This document shows, piece after piece, positions 1 to 8,940 of a stretch of 64,000 nucleotides of DNA. The notes under the pieces were generated by a model, which saw nothing but the letters and a program-made list of their open reading frames with translations, did not search any database and was not told where the DNA came from. Each line of letters opens with the position of its first letter. Within the stretch, counting starts at the first letter, position 1. The stretch lies in contig VCJN01003318.1 of assembly GCA_006384855.1 (NCBI GenBank), forward strand, positions 107,927 to 171,926, written 5' to 3'. This DNA comes from Tetraselmis striata (Eukaryota > Chlorophyta > Chlorodendrophyceae > Chlorodendrales > Chlorodendraceae). The translations under genes and the position numbers were made by a program.

Positions 1-477
1 CGCGCTATCCTTGGCGGCGGCGCGTCGTCGGTTTTAGAGGCTCCATTCGACACACCCGCCGCATAACCCTGGCTGCGGGCCGCCATTGGAAATCACAACA
101 CCCACTCTCATAGCAACCACCCGCCCCCACCATGCCTCTGAAACACATTGGTGGCGTTTTGTCGGTATGCGTGAGGCAGCGTCATCATCGACATTGTGCA
201 ATAGTTCAAGCCGTTATTGTGGAGGAAGGCGACGGAGTTCGGACCGGCGGCGACATGCGGTCATATGTTGACATTTCTGCGTTGTCTTGCCCCCGCGTCC
301 CTACCGCTTCACGATGCCGTTGTTGTCGCCATGAGCGTCCAAAAGAACACCACCGACGCCTCGCAAGATTGCACTGCGGTTATCGACGATACCCTCTCCG
401 ATGCGTTGGAAACGCTTGAGGTGGCTTTTCTCCACTTTACGGTTACCCTTCCGGTAGTAGAGGCTGAAGCTGCACAG

Positions 478-625
478 CACGTCCGAGGATCACCCACACG
501 CACACGTGCACGCGAGGCCCGGACTCTGAACCGTGTGCGCATCACTCATCCATCCCGCCTTATGCGGGATGCGGGCCGCTTTTAGGCGGGTTGCTGTGTT
601 GATTTTCCAATTCTGGGGAACTGCC
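478..625 (+). repeat. Repeat family C, copy 1
   Basis: This stretch recurs at about 15309-15412, 30428-30790 (inverted relative to this copy) and, more diverged, 37015-37345. The copies share a segment ending in a GC-rich inverted repeat (GGCGGGATG / CATCCCGCC) next to AATCAACACAG. The copies at 217-585, 30448-30789 and 37142-37400 stay open in the same frame and encode related Arg-rich peptides with HTRARVA and ITHPSRLM type motifs. No known family was recognised. The recurrence suggests a mobile element of unknown class. Confidence 0.6.
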
Positions 626-1309
626 TTTTTTGTAATTCACACCGGTAGTAGAGGCGCGCCCAGCGCAGGTGAACCCTATGTACATGCGCTAATTCTTCAA
701 GAGAGCCCTGGTGGAGAACTTTGATTGTGTGATGTGCGCCATGACTTGTGGTCGCCTTTGATTATGCCGGAGGCAACATACAAGGAGATCACAACTGACT
801 ACAATAAGACGATGCCAGGCCCAGCCCCGATTCCCTAGCCAACCGCATCGGGCGAGGAGTTGCACTACATGTCTTTCGAGGAGGCATGCAAGAAGCCATT
901 TATACATGTCTTTTTCTCCCGTCGCAAGGATCGCAGCAAGCAGAGTCTTGCTATAGTCCGGGGCGGAAACTGTGTGTTAGCATCAGTGTTGGTACACTAC
1001 TGCATATGTACAATGTAGCTAGGGAGGGCAGGAGGGCAGCGGCTCTGGCGGGGTGGAGGAGGAGGAGGAGGAGCGATGGCGGTGGCTTGCTGGGTGGCGG
1101 AGAATGGCGAACGGCGCGGGGCGCGTGGATATTATTGTTATTCTGTACCCCGTAAGGATTACCTGTCAGAAACTCTCATCGTACCGAGTGGCCTTGTTCA
1201 AGCATGGAGATATTCGAATTTAATTTAATAAGGATTAGAGGATGATCTGCGCGCTCGTGGAGCAAGAGAATGTGCGTTTTCTGCGGACGGACTACCGGAC
1301 GTGTACCCG
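626..1309. other. No gene seen
   Basis: Only short, unrecognised reading frames occur here. A purine-rich patch (GGAGGAGG repeats) lies near 1050-1085. No convincing splice or protein signals were found. Confidence 0.4.
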
Positions 1310-1310
1310 T

Positions 1311-1470
1311 AAAAGTAAAGTAAAGTTCGCCCCGGGACATCCGCCGAAGCCTCCCCAGCACTTGACCTCGTGCGCCAACTGCAGTCGTAGGTCTGGCATA
1401 ACCCGTAGACCATTGCCTCATTCGAACCCCGAAGGGCTAATGCATCAACCGAGTAAACCCGGGAAAGCTT
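1311..1470 (-). mobile_element. tRNA-derived SINE, copy 1 (5'-truncated)
   Basis: The SINE is read on the minus strand. This copy has the (TTTAC)n tail, the 3' block containing TGTCCCGGGGCGAA and the body with the second GGTTCGA box, but lacks the tRNA head. Truncation at the 5' end is the usual product of LINE-type retrotransposition. Other copies lie at 15761-16017, 18972-19247, 22921-23302, 28841-28948 and 30851-30930. Confidence 0.75.
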
Positions 1471-1654
1471 TTGCCGGTATTACGGGTACATGTACTCGTA
1501 ATCCGGACATACGGCCTGGCGGCCTGGCGGATAGGCGAGCTGGGATCAGCCCGCCTATCCGCGCGTTGGCCCATTTTTCAGGTCCTCATTCGATTCGTGA
1601 CGTACCCCGGTACTGAATCACTGCGTCTTTGTTACGAGATGAGACAGTACCTAT

Positions 1655-2180
1655 TTACATGAGCTAGCAGCAGAAGGCGATATCGGAAATCACCAAAATA
1701 AAAGGCAATCAGAAAGGTCCTCTACAGCGACTGCGGGGTGGAAGCAGTAACATGAGAAGACGCAGAGTGGGCACGAGCACACGCATCAGACTTGGCCATT
1801 TGCACACCGGCAGAGAGAATGCCGCCCAGGGTACCATGCACGCAAGCCGAGACCCGCTGCAACAACCCCCGCCGTGTGCGCGACAGGTGACGGCGGAACT
1901 CAGCAGATTGGCTGGCGACAAAGTTCCGAAGTGCCTGAACGGATTGACAACGAAGAAAGCAAGAGGTCGGGGCGGAAGGACCGCCAGGGAAGTTGCGCAC
2001 AGCCAACAGCACCGCGAGGATGTAGACCACCGTCAAAGCGGACTTCCCGAGACGGCCGCGGTCCTCAACCACAAAAGGGTAGTACCGGTGAACACCTTGC
2101 ACTGGGGCGGAAGACGCCCGGTCCGCTGCCAACTTAGCATGCCAACAGTACCGGTACGAATATGCAGTGACGACTAAGCT
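1655..2180 (-). pseudogene. LINE-B retroelement, 3' fragment, copy 1
   Basis: This segment is closely repeated at 27026-27510, and its last bases recur at 53124-53151. On the minus strand it reads a peptide with FVVEDRGRLGK and HLSRTRRGLLQRVSA motifs. These resemble the region after the reverse-transcriptase core in non-LTR elements, where a PFV-E-x-GRLG block is followed by an Arg/Leu-rich segment. The element's 3' end is GCTAGCTCATG followed by TAAATA, so the copy is 5'-truncated. The family assignment rests on remembered patterns and needs a search. The repeat itself is certain. Confidence 0.55.
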
Positions 2181-2189
2181 CTCACGGCC

Positions 2190-2930
2190 CGGCCGGTCTC
2201 GAGCCGCCGGCTTACTTACATACTCGTAGTCACTCGCTTTCCCACTCAGCGCCCGAGTCAGCATAAGTTTCCGGGTCTGATGCATGGTCGGACCGAACAG
2301 GGAACTCATACAAACGGGGAGTACCCGTACCTGTACCGTTCCGAACCGCAGATGCCTGGCATTGCTGGACGGGTACCGAATAATACAATATATGTAGTAC
2401 AGGAAACAAAATCCGGTCTGCGGATCGGTTTTTTTCCCTTTCTGGGATAGGACTGGCACCATTATGTAAAACCCTTGCAAGCATGCGGATCGGTGTCGCT
2501 GTATGTATGCCTACCCTGTAGGTTGGTTGGCTCCCAGCATCCCACCCTGCTGCTGTCGAAGAGACGAAGACCAACACAATACCGTATTTTCGCTCACAAA
2601 GGTCAAACCACCTTTTTGAGAAACCCTAGAAAAACTTATGTCCCTTCTGCAGACATAAGTTTTAGGGCATTCAACAAGGTTTTTCCCGCCCCGGGACAAA
2701 CTCAACAATCCGGCAATCTCACGCAGCAAACCCTAAAATTGGATATCCCAGGTCGAAAATAATAAACCCTAGGAAACACAGTGGGTATTGAAACCCTAGT
2801 CAACGTCCGGGATTAGTAGCCTCCGCCTTGATAGCCTCGTATACATGCTGGTGTGAAAACTGGTTTGGATTACAAAAGCGTAATAAGCAACAAGAGACTA
2901 CGGCGTAGTACAACATTACGGGCAACTTCA
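2190..2930. other. No gene; LINE-D tail fragments and scattered CCCTA motifs
   Basis: Two fragments resemble the LINE-D 3' tail on the minus strand: 2429-2480 (GGACTGGCACC preceded by a T-run) and 2680-2698 (CGCCCCGGGACA). Several isolated AAACCCTA(A/G) motifs occur at 2620-2800, but they are not in tandem. No gene was recognised. Confidence 0.45.
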
Positions 2931-3030
2931 ATAAAGCTGCCAGAAGCCCACGCGAGAATGAGCACTGCCTCCGTTTTCATGTCTTGAGTCTTGTAGAGTT
3001 GGCGGTGCGACCCACAACGCTGCGCACAGG

Positions 3031-3740
3031 CGCGCATGCGGAGTCATCACCGGGAAGTGCGGACCGACGGGCGAAGAAAGGTGCTGTGAAGCTGCCTCGG
3101 ACGGTGCCGCGGGTGACTCGGGGATACGCGCCGGCGGTGGTGTGGCTGCGGGGATGGGGAGGGGAGCGGGTGTGGTTCGGGAAAGGGGGGCGGAGGGGTG
3201 CGGCTTGGACCATGGCGGGCGGCGCGCATGCGGAGTCATCACCGTGAAGTGCGGACCGACGGGCGAAGATAGGTGCTGTGAAGCTGCCTCGGACGGTGCC
3301 GCGGGTGACTCGGGGATGCGCGCCGGCGGTGGTGTGGCTGCGGGGTTGGGGAGGGGAGCGGGTGTGGTTCGGGAAAGGGGGACGAAGGGGTGCGGCTTGG
3401 ACCATGGCGGGCGGCGCGCATGCAGAGTCATCACCGTGAAGTGCGGACCGACGGGCGAAGATAGGTGCTGTGAAGCTGCCTCGGACGGTGCCGCGGGTGA
3501 CTCGGGGATGCGCGACGGCGGTGGTGTGGCTGCGGGGTTGGGGAGGGGAGCGGGTGTGGTTGGGGAAAGGGGCGCGGAGGGGTGCGGCTTGGACCATGGC
3601 GGGCGGCGCGCACGCGGAGTCATCACCGTGAAGTGCGGACCGACGGGCGAAGATAGGTGCTGTGAAGCTGCCTCGGACGGTGCCGCGGGTGACTCGGGGA
3701 TGCGCGCCGGCGGTGGTGTGGCTGCGGGGTTGGGGGCGGG
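3031..3740. repeat. 192-bp minisatellite, about 3.7 units
   Basis: The start motif CGCGCAYGCRGAGTCATCACC lies at 3031, 3223, 3415 and 3607, giving an exact 192-bp period. The units differ by only a few substitutions and no indels. Because 192 is divisible by 3, reading frames stay open on both strands: 3142-3978 on plus (Gly-rich) and 2928-3914 on minus (Pro/Ala-rich, repeating PESPAAPSEAASQHL). A coding role cannot be decided from the sequence. Confidence 0.9.
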
Positions 3741-4116
3741 GTTGGGGCTTGGGCTGAGGGGTCGGGAGGGGGCTGTGGGCTGGGTGGGAATGACGCCGGC
3801 ATCGGGCGTTCTGCATAAAGTACTGCCAGAAATCGAAAAACCGGGACGACCACGGACAGCGCAGTCAACGCCTGCGGCTCCAGGCGGCATCGACCACGCG
3901 CCCGCTCGCGCCACCCCCAGCGTGCCAGCGGCACGAGCACACCGTCTCCTGCGCCTCGGACGGCCTGGTGGCTGCTAGCCGTGACGCTTCGTCACGAGCA
4001 TGTCCTCCGATCGCCCGCCCGCCCCCGCTGCGCGGCGGGCGGCGGGCGGAGACGGGTCCCACCGTAGTTAACGGCAGAACTGCGCTTAACACTGGGAAAG
4101 TCGGCGGTGAAGTGTG

Positions 4117-4151
4117 TACAGTACTGTAGTCTCTAACTATACAGTACTGTA
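4117..4151. promoter_or_regulatory. Paired 12-bp palindromes upstream of SEC61G
   Basis: TACAGTACTGTA occurs at 4117-4128 and 4140-4151. Each copy is a perfect palindrome, and the centres are 23 bp apart, close to two helical turns. The pair lies 158-192 bp before the SEC61G start codon, where a dimeric regulator could bind. The regulatory role is inferred from position and symmetry only. Confidence 0.4.
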
Positions 4152-4308
4152 TCTCGGCGCGCGGGCGTGGCTGCTCATCCCGGCTGGTGATGCTCACGGC
4201 GATATGGGCGGGACTTCCCATGCGCGTCTCCAGCCAGATCGCGAATCCCCTCAACCCCCCTCCCGACGACCGCCACGTGCTGCGGCCCGCCTCACCTGTA
4301 TCCCCACC

Positions 4309-5598
4309 ATGGACGCCATTTACACGCCAGTGAAAGACTTCGCCCGCAGCAGCGCGCGACTAGTGAAGCGGTGCACCAAGCCGGACCGCAAAGGTGCCCC
4401 CCCCCCCCCCCCCCCCCGGCCCCTCGGGGGCCCGCCTCGCCACTTGCCGGCTCACCCCGCCCGCTCATCCTCCCCAAGCCAGTCAAGCACCCCCACTGGG
4501 CTCAGATTGCAGCCTCACGACATCCCATGTCATCCAACTTCCCAACCTCTGGGGCCGCATTCACGGCAAATTTTCGGCCTATGTGCAAGATCCGGCCGCA
4601 TCCGGCGAGTGGCGGGTCCACAAAGCAGGCGGGGCACAGGGGGGCGAGCAGATCCGGCAGTCCCCAGATGGGCAAGCAGCCCTGGCTACACAGTACACTA
4701 TATTTCACCCCACGCGGGTACCCGCCATCCTCCTTTGACCAGTTAAAGGTAGCATAGGGGGGGAGGGGGGGGGGGGCAGGGGGTGGGGGGGGGTTGCCGT
4801 CCCTACAGGATCTGCGCCTTTGGCGGAAAGCGAGGCCGACCACGTAGACTGTCCACTCGTACCGCACCCGCCCGTGCTCGAGGCGCTGACCCTTACTGAC
4901 TATTGACTTCACACAGCTTCACATGTGTTAATTGAATCGTCGAATGTAACCTAAAGCGCCACGGGTTCAGGGAAGGGTTGGGAAGGGGGTCCCGCCCGGG
5001 ACTGCTCTGGGCGATGCCTCCGAGCTCCACACCTCCCAGCAGCCCGGAAAGCGCTCCGTAGCCAGGCAGTCATCGCTCTGACGCCTGCCAGTCTCTACTC
5101 CACAGCCCTCACCCCTTTCCCCTGGGGCCAAAACCTGCGACGTGGTTGTCCTTCAGGGTGACAACGCTGTTTACTTGTCTTAGGAATTCCCCCTGTACAG
5201 CCTGTCCCCATGCTGCCGCCGGTGTTCGCAGGAGAGTGCATGCATCCCATCCACCGGGTGCGCCCCTCATTACCCCCCTCATCACCCTGCTCACCCCCGT
5301 CCACCCCCATTTTCATGCTCGCCGCGCGCAGAGTTCAACAAGATCTGCCTGCGGACGGCGATGGGCTTCGTGGTCATGGGCTTCATCGGCTTCTTCGTCA
5401 AGTTGATATTCATTGTGAGCCGCATACGCCTCCGCTGCAATCCCCATTCTGCATCCCCGCCACTACCACTGATCTATCCACCCCTCTCTCTCCTTCGCCG
5501 CCCTACAACCCACTCCTGGCAGCTTACAATCTGATACCCCTTTCCCAACCGTTTTTCGCACCCTGCAGCCCATCAACCAGATCATCGTGGGCGCCTGA
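4309..5598 (+). CDS. SEC61G: Protein transport protein Sec61 subunit gamma
   Basis: The coding sequence is joined from 4309-4393, 5332-5414 and 5569-5598, giving 65 aa. Sec61 gamma (SecE/Sss1 family) is the single-span clamp subunit of the ER protein-conducting channel and works with Sec61 alpha and beta. The protein reads [12 protein letters not shown], then [13 protein letters not shown], a membrane segment [17 protein letters not shown], and the conserved tail PINQIIVGA. Length and order match plant and algal family members. Splice borders are AAAG|GTGCCC to GCGCAG|AG (phase 1) and ATT|GTGAGC to CTGCAG|CCC (phase 0), so the frame is continuous. Intron 1 is 938 nt and holds a C-run just after its donor and a G-run near 4756-4792. 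Palindromes upstream may be regulatory. Confidence 0.95.
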
Positions 5599-7318
5599 GT
5601 GGCCTGCCCCTCCGCACGGCGAGCCCAGGCGGGGGAAAGGGACTCTACATGCGTGGCGTCCCCCGCCACTGGCTCGGCCAGAAGGGGGGGCGGGGTTGAA
5701 AGGGGTTGGCGGTTTGGGAACAGCCTGACCACCCGGGATGCGTGTGTTGGGGCCACGTGCCGCCCCCCTTTCCGGCGCAGTCTACCGATGTGCAGCGCCC
5801 CCTTCAGTTTTAAACGAATATATGCATCCCCGCTTCTGACCGCGGGGGCTGGCGGGACAGTAACAACACTGCAAATCCAAACCTGGCCGACGCAGGTCAA
5901 ATGCGCCCAAAGCTACGTATAAATCAAACATATACATGATTTCTCCTATGGGTCAAGTGCCACCACAGTTCCAGGCTCGTGGGTTGTTAGGGCCGCGTGC
6001 GTCGGCGGTGTATCCTGCAGTCGCTGTTGCTGCCCTGACCCCGAACACCGGTTGCTGTCATGAAATGGGTCCGCACGGCGGCCAGGCCTTGCGTGGCTGC
6101 TCTACTCCACAAGGTGTGCCTCGCAACGGTTCTTCCTGCCAGGCTGCTCCTTACTGGTATGTGCGCTTTGCTTCAGATGTGAGCAATCTACACTGAATTT
6201 GGGCAATAAATCGCATGGTCATGAGCCTGGCTGCCGTAGGAAGGGCAGGCCGGGCCGCGTGGGTGCTGGATGGGATGGGCGCGTAAATGGTGCTCCCCCC
6301 CCCCCCCCCCCCCCCCTCCTCCCCCACCAGCATGCCATCTGTACCATGCTGCCGACTCATACCATGCTACTGTTTCCACCTCGCCTGGCGCGGCTGCTGG
6401 ATGTGAGCGCTAGCCGTCATCTGTTTGAAACGGCCACCTCATGGGATGTGGTGCTGAGGCTGTGCTGCTGGACCGCCTTTTTATTGAGGCATTCCAACGG
6501 AACTTCGGCGGCAAGGAGGTCTGTAGCCTAGCCATACCGTAGGCAGGACCTCGAGACACGGTCCAGGGCGTGCGGGGCTCGTCGGGGGGGGGGGGGGGGG
6601 GGGGGTCGCCCATGCAACCAAGCCCCGCGCAGTGCGGGTATGAGCGGGGGCGCGCTGTACTGGTACGAGAGGGGTTTGGTGAAGAGTTGCGCCCAGCACA
6701 TTTGGAGCCATTTGCCTACATAATAGCCTGAATGTATGATGAATTCTTTGTGGGAGGCTCCGAAACCATGCTGACAAGTAGCGGCTTGGTGCGGGTGCCA
6801 ACGCGATAGGAAGAACCCAACCCGCCAGGACACGCCTTCCCCGTTAAGAGCTCAAATCTAGGCGCGAAACGATCACAAGTCCTTATCAATTTGCCTTCCT
6901 CAGCCTCGCGGTGATGAGCCTCTAGACCGCGTTGGCCGCGGCGGGCGGGCTTCTGGACACACGGAACGAGTGATGCGCCGCCCGGCTTGGCATTCCGCCG
7001 CGCCCTGGGATCGCAAACCCTGCAAATAAGAGCAACACATGAAATGAGTCCTACCTGTAGTCCCCAGGTAAAGGTATTTCATCCATACATACGCACATGA
7101 ATGCATGCTGGTAATACACCGTCATCACAGCTAGGCTGCCAGCCCTGCCACGGGCTTGCCTGCCTTCCTTATCTATATATATATTATATATATATATATA
7201 TATGATGGGGCTACAATTCACAGAAACTATGGGTTTTCCTTAGGGCTGCGTCTGTTCTCCGACTTGCCCTGGAAGCTGTCGTGCTTCAGCGCTAAGTGCC
7301 CCGCTATTCGATTGGCCG
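5599..7318. other. SEC61G 3' flank; no gene recognised
   Basis: This stretch contains a poly-C tract near 6296-6317, a poly-G tract near 6584-6606 and an AT microsatellite at about 7166-7203. A plus-strand frame at 5936-6196 is open, but its product is not recognised and it may lie in the 3' UTR. Confidence 0.4.
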
Positions 7319-7700
7319 TTATTCTCGACTGCCATGTGGCGCTGTCGATGCCAAGCATCTTAAGGCCCTTCTGACCCTCGCGGCGCCATAGGCCCTGTCG
7401 GGGTTGCCCCTGTTAGGGCGCGGGTGAGCCAACCATGATGACACCAGGCGGCGGATTAGATGCTCGATGTCCGACTGACAACGTCCCCAAGCCAATCGCG
7501 CTGCCGCCGTGCTATGTACTTCTGGATCATGCTCAGTGGAGCAGACTCCCAGCTCGCAGCACAGCTTCTCCGTAGTGAGGCGGGAACGCACCTCCCGGTG
7601 TCCCTGCGTGCGTGTGACCCGCGCCGTGACTCGCATGCACTGGGCATGGGAAAGCCAACGGCGGGTACTACGTGGCCTCAGTGAGCGACCAGCACCCACA
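7319..7700 (-). pseudogene. LINE reverse-transcriptase C-terminal fragment
   Basis: A minus-strand frame (7319-7933) reads TRTQGHREVRSRL, then ELGVCSTEH, AAARLAWGRC, and LVSSWLAHPRP. This order resembles the region after the RT domain of non-LTR retrotransposons, where R-V-S/T-x-L, an LGV-ST block and an R-L-L-R-W-x-GH-like block precede a PR-L-L-SW-HPRP block. Only this end is present, so it is a fossil fragment. The assignment rests on remembered family patterns. Confidence 0.5.
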
Positions 7701-7939
7701 GCCGGACGTTGGGATAATGGAGAGGGTGACGGTGGTGTAGACAGCGGGTCGCTTGGCACGCGGGAAGATGCTGCTGGATGCGAACAAGCGCCGGCGCAAG
7801 CTCCCCAATGCGGTGCCTGCCGACTCGGTCCTACCGTCAATAACATATGTATCACGCGCAAGGGACGCGCCGCTGCGCAATCACAGGCCACCGAGCGGCC
7901 AAAGTACTTGAAGCTTTTCACCGCGGGTATCAAGAGCCC

Positions 7940-8940
7940 CCTGGGCGTCTGAATGTCTGCCAGATCTACTGTCCCATCGAATGTTGGTGCTGGGTATACA
8001 TCCCTGGATCACAAATGCCCGCAGTTACGTTGTATAGTGATGATGCTGGCCGCACGGCGCGCGGCATGCGTATAATATTACGTACACAATATATTAGCAC
8101 GGTTTCACGCCTGCTGCTACATGGACGTCGTTGCACAGCAGCAGACGCGTGCTACTGCTGCGCCCTGGTGTGTTGCGTCAATCAACATACCGCTGTGGGG
8201 GTGTGGCAGTGCGCCAGTGCGTACGCTATCATAATGCACCCTGGTTCCCGCTCACGGCCAGCATACCCCGCCCATCAACAAGTGCACTTCATTACATCCC
8301 TATCATGATGATAGCAAGTACTTCCCTGAGACCACAACGATGGCATGCCGCTCCCGCTCATGAGAGACCCCGCAGACGGGCGCGCTGTGAGTAGGTGCTG
8401 TCAGTCTGGCGCGGCCCACACTGCACATGTGGCACACCTAAACCAGATACAGGCCGCGGTGCTTGAGCGGCGCTTTGCTGCATCTGCCGGAGGTGGCCCT
8501 GAGGGTCGCTTGGTACTGGCAGCTCAATTGTGTTAATTACATCTCATTGCTGACGCAGCAAGCCTACTGCTCCAGCCAGCAGCTGGGTCGACTCTGGCTC
8601 GAGCAGGGCGCGCTTAAAAATGATTATTACTACTTATTCTTAAATACAATTGCTGTCAGCGGGGCTCGGTTCATTGGATCGCATGCGCCCTCGCGGGCCA
8701 AGCCACTAGGATGACGTGAGCCAGGTAGGTCACGAAGGCTTCACCCTATGTGTTTGTTGGAGGGCCACGCCTGGCGTCAGCCTGCAGGATGGCCGGTTCC
8801 GGCGGATATGTGGCAACTGGCTGGTTCCGCGAGACGGGGGTTCTGTGTTATTTGGCGGGCGGCGCTCGGCCGCTGTGAGCTCAGGCCGCGTCACCGACCC
8901 AAGGACGTGCTGCTTATTCAGTGGGAGAGCGCCCTCAGTC
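7940..8940. other. No gene seen; 3' flank of the USP gene
   Basis: No reading frame here is recognisable. The minus-strand USP gene stops at 8941, so the right part of this interval should hold its 3' UTR. No polyadenylation signal was located with confidence. Confidence 0.4.

Noticed and set aside
1722..2480. 252-aa minus frame as a host gene
   Set aside because: The conserved half recurs in the LINE-B copy at 27026-28375, and the rest is unique flanking sequence.
2600..2810. AAACCCTA(A/G) motifs as a telomere or internal telomeric repeat
   Set aside because: The motifs are isolated and irregularly spaced, with no tandem run. The same holds for the AGGGTTTTAGG patch near 22085.
4114..4746. 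Long Pro-rich frame overlapping SEC61G
   Set aside because: It reads through the SEC61G intron and the poly-C tract. Only residues matching exon 1 are meaningful.
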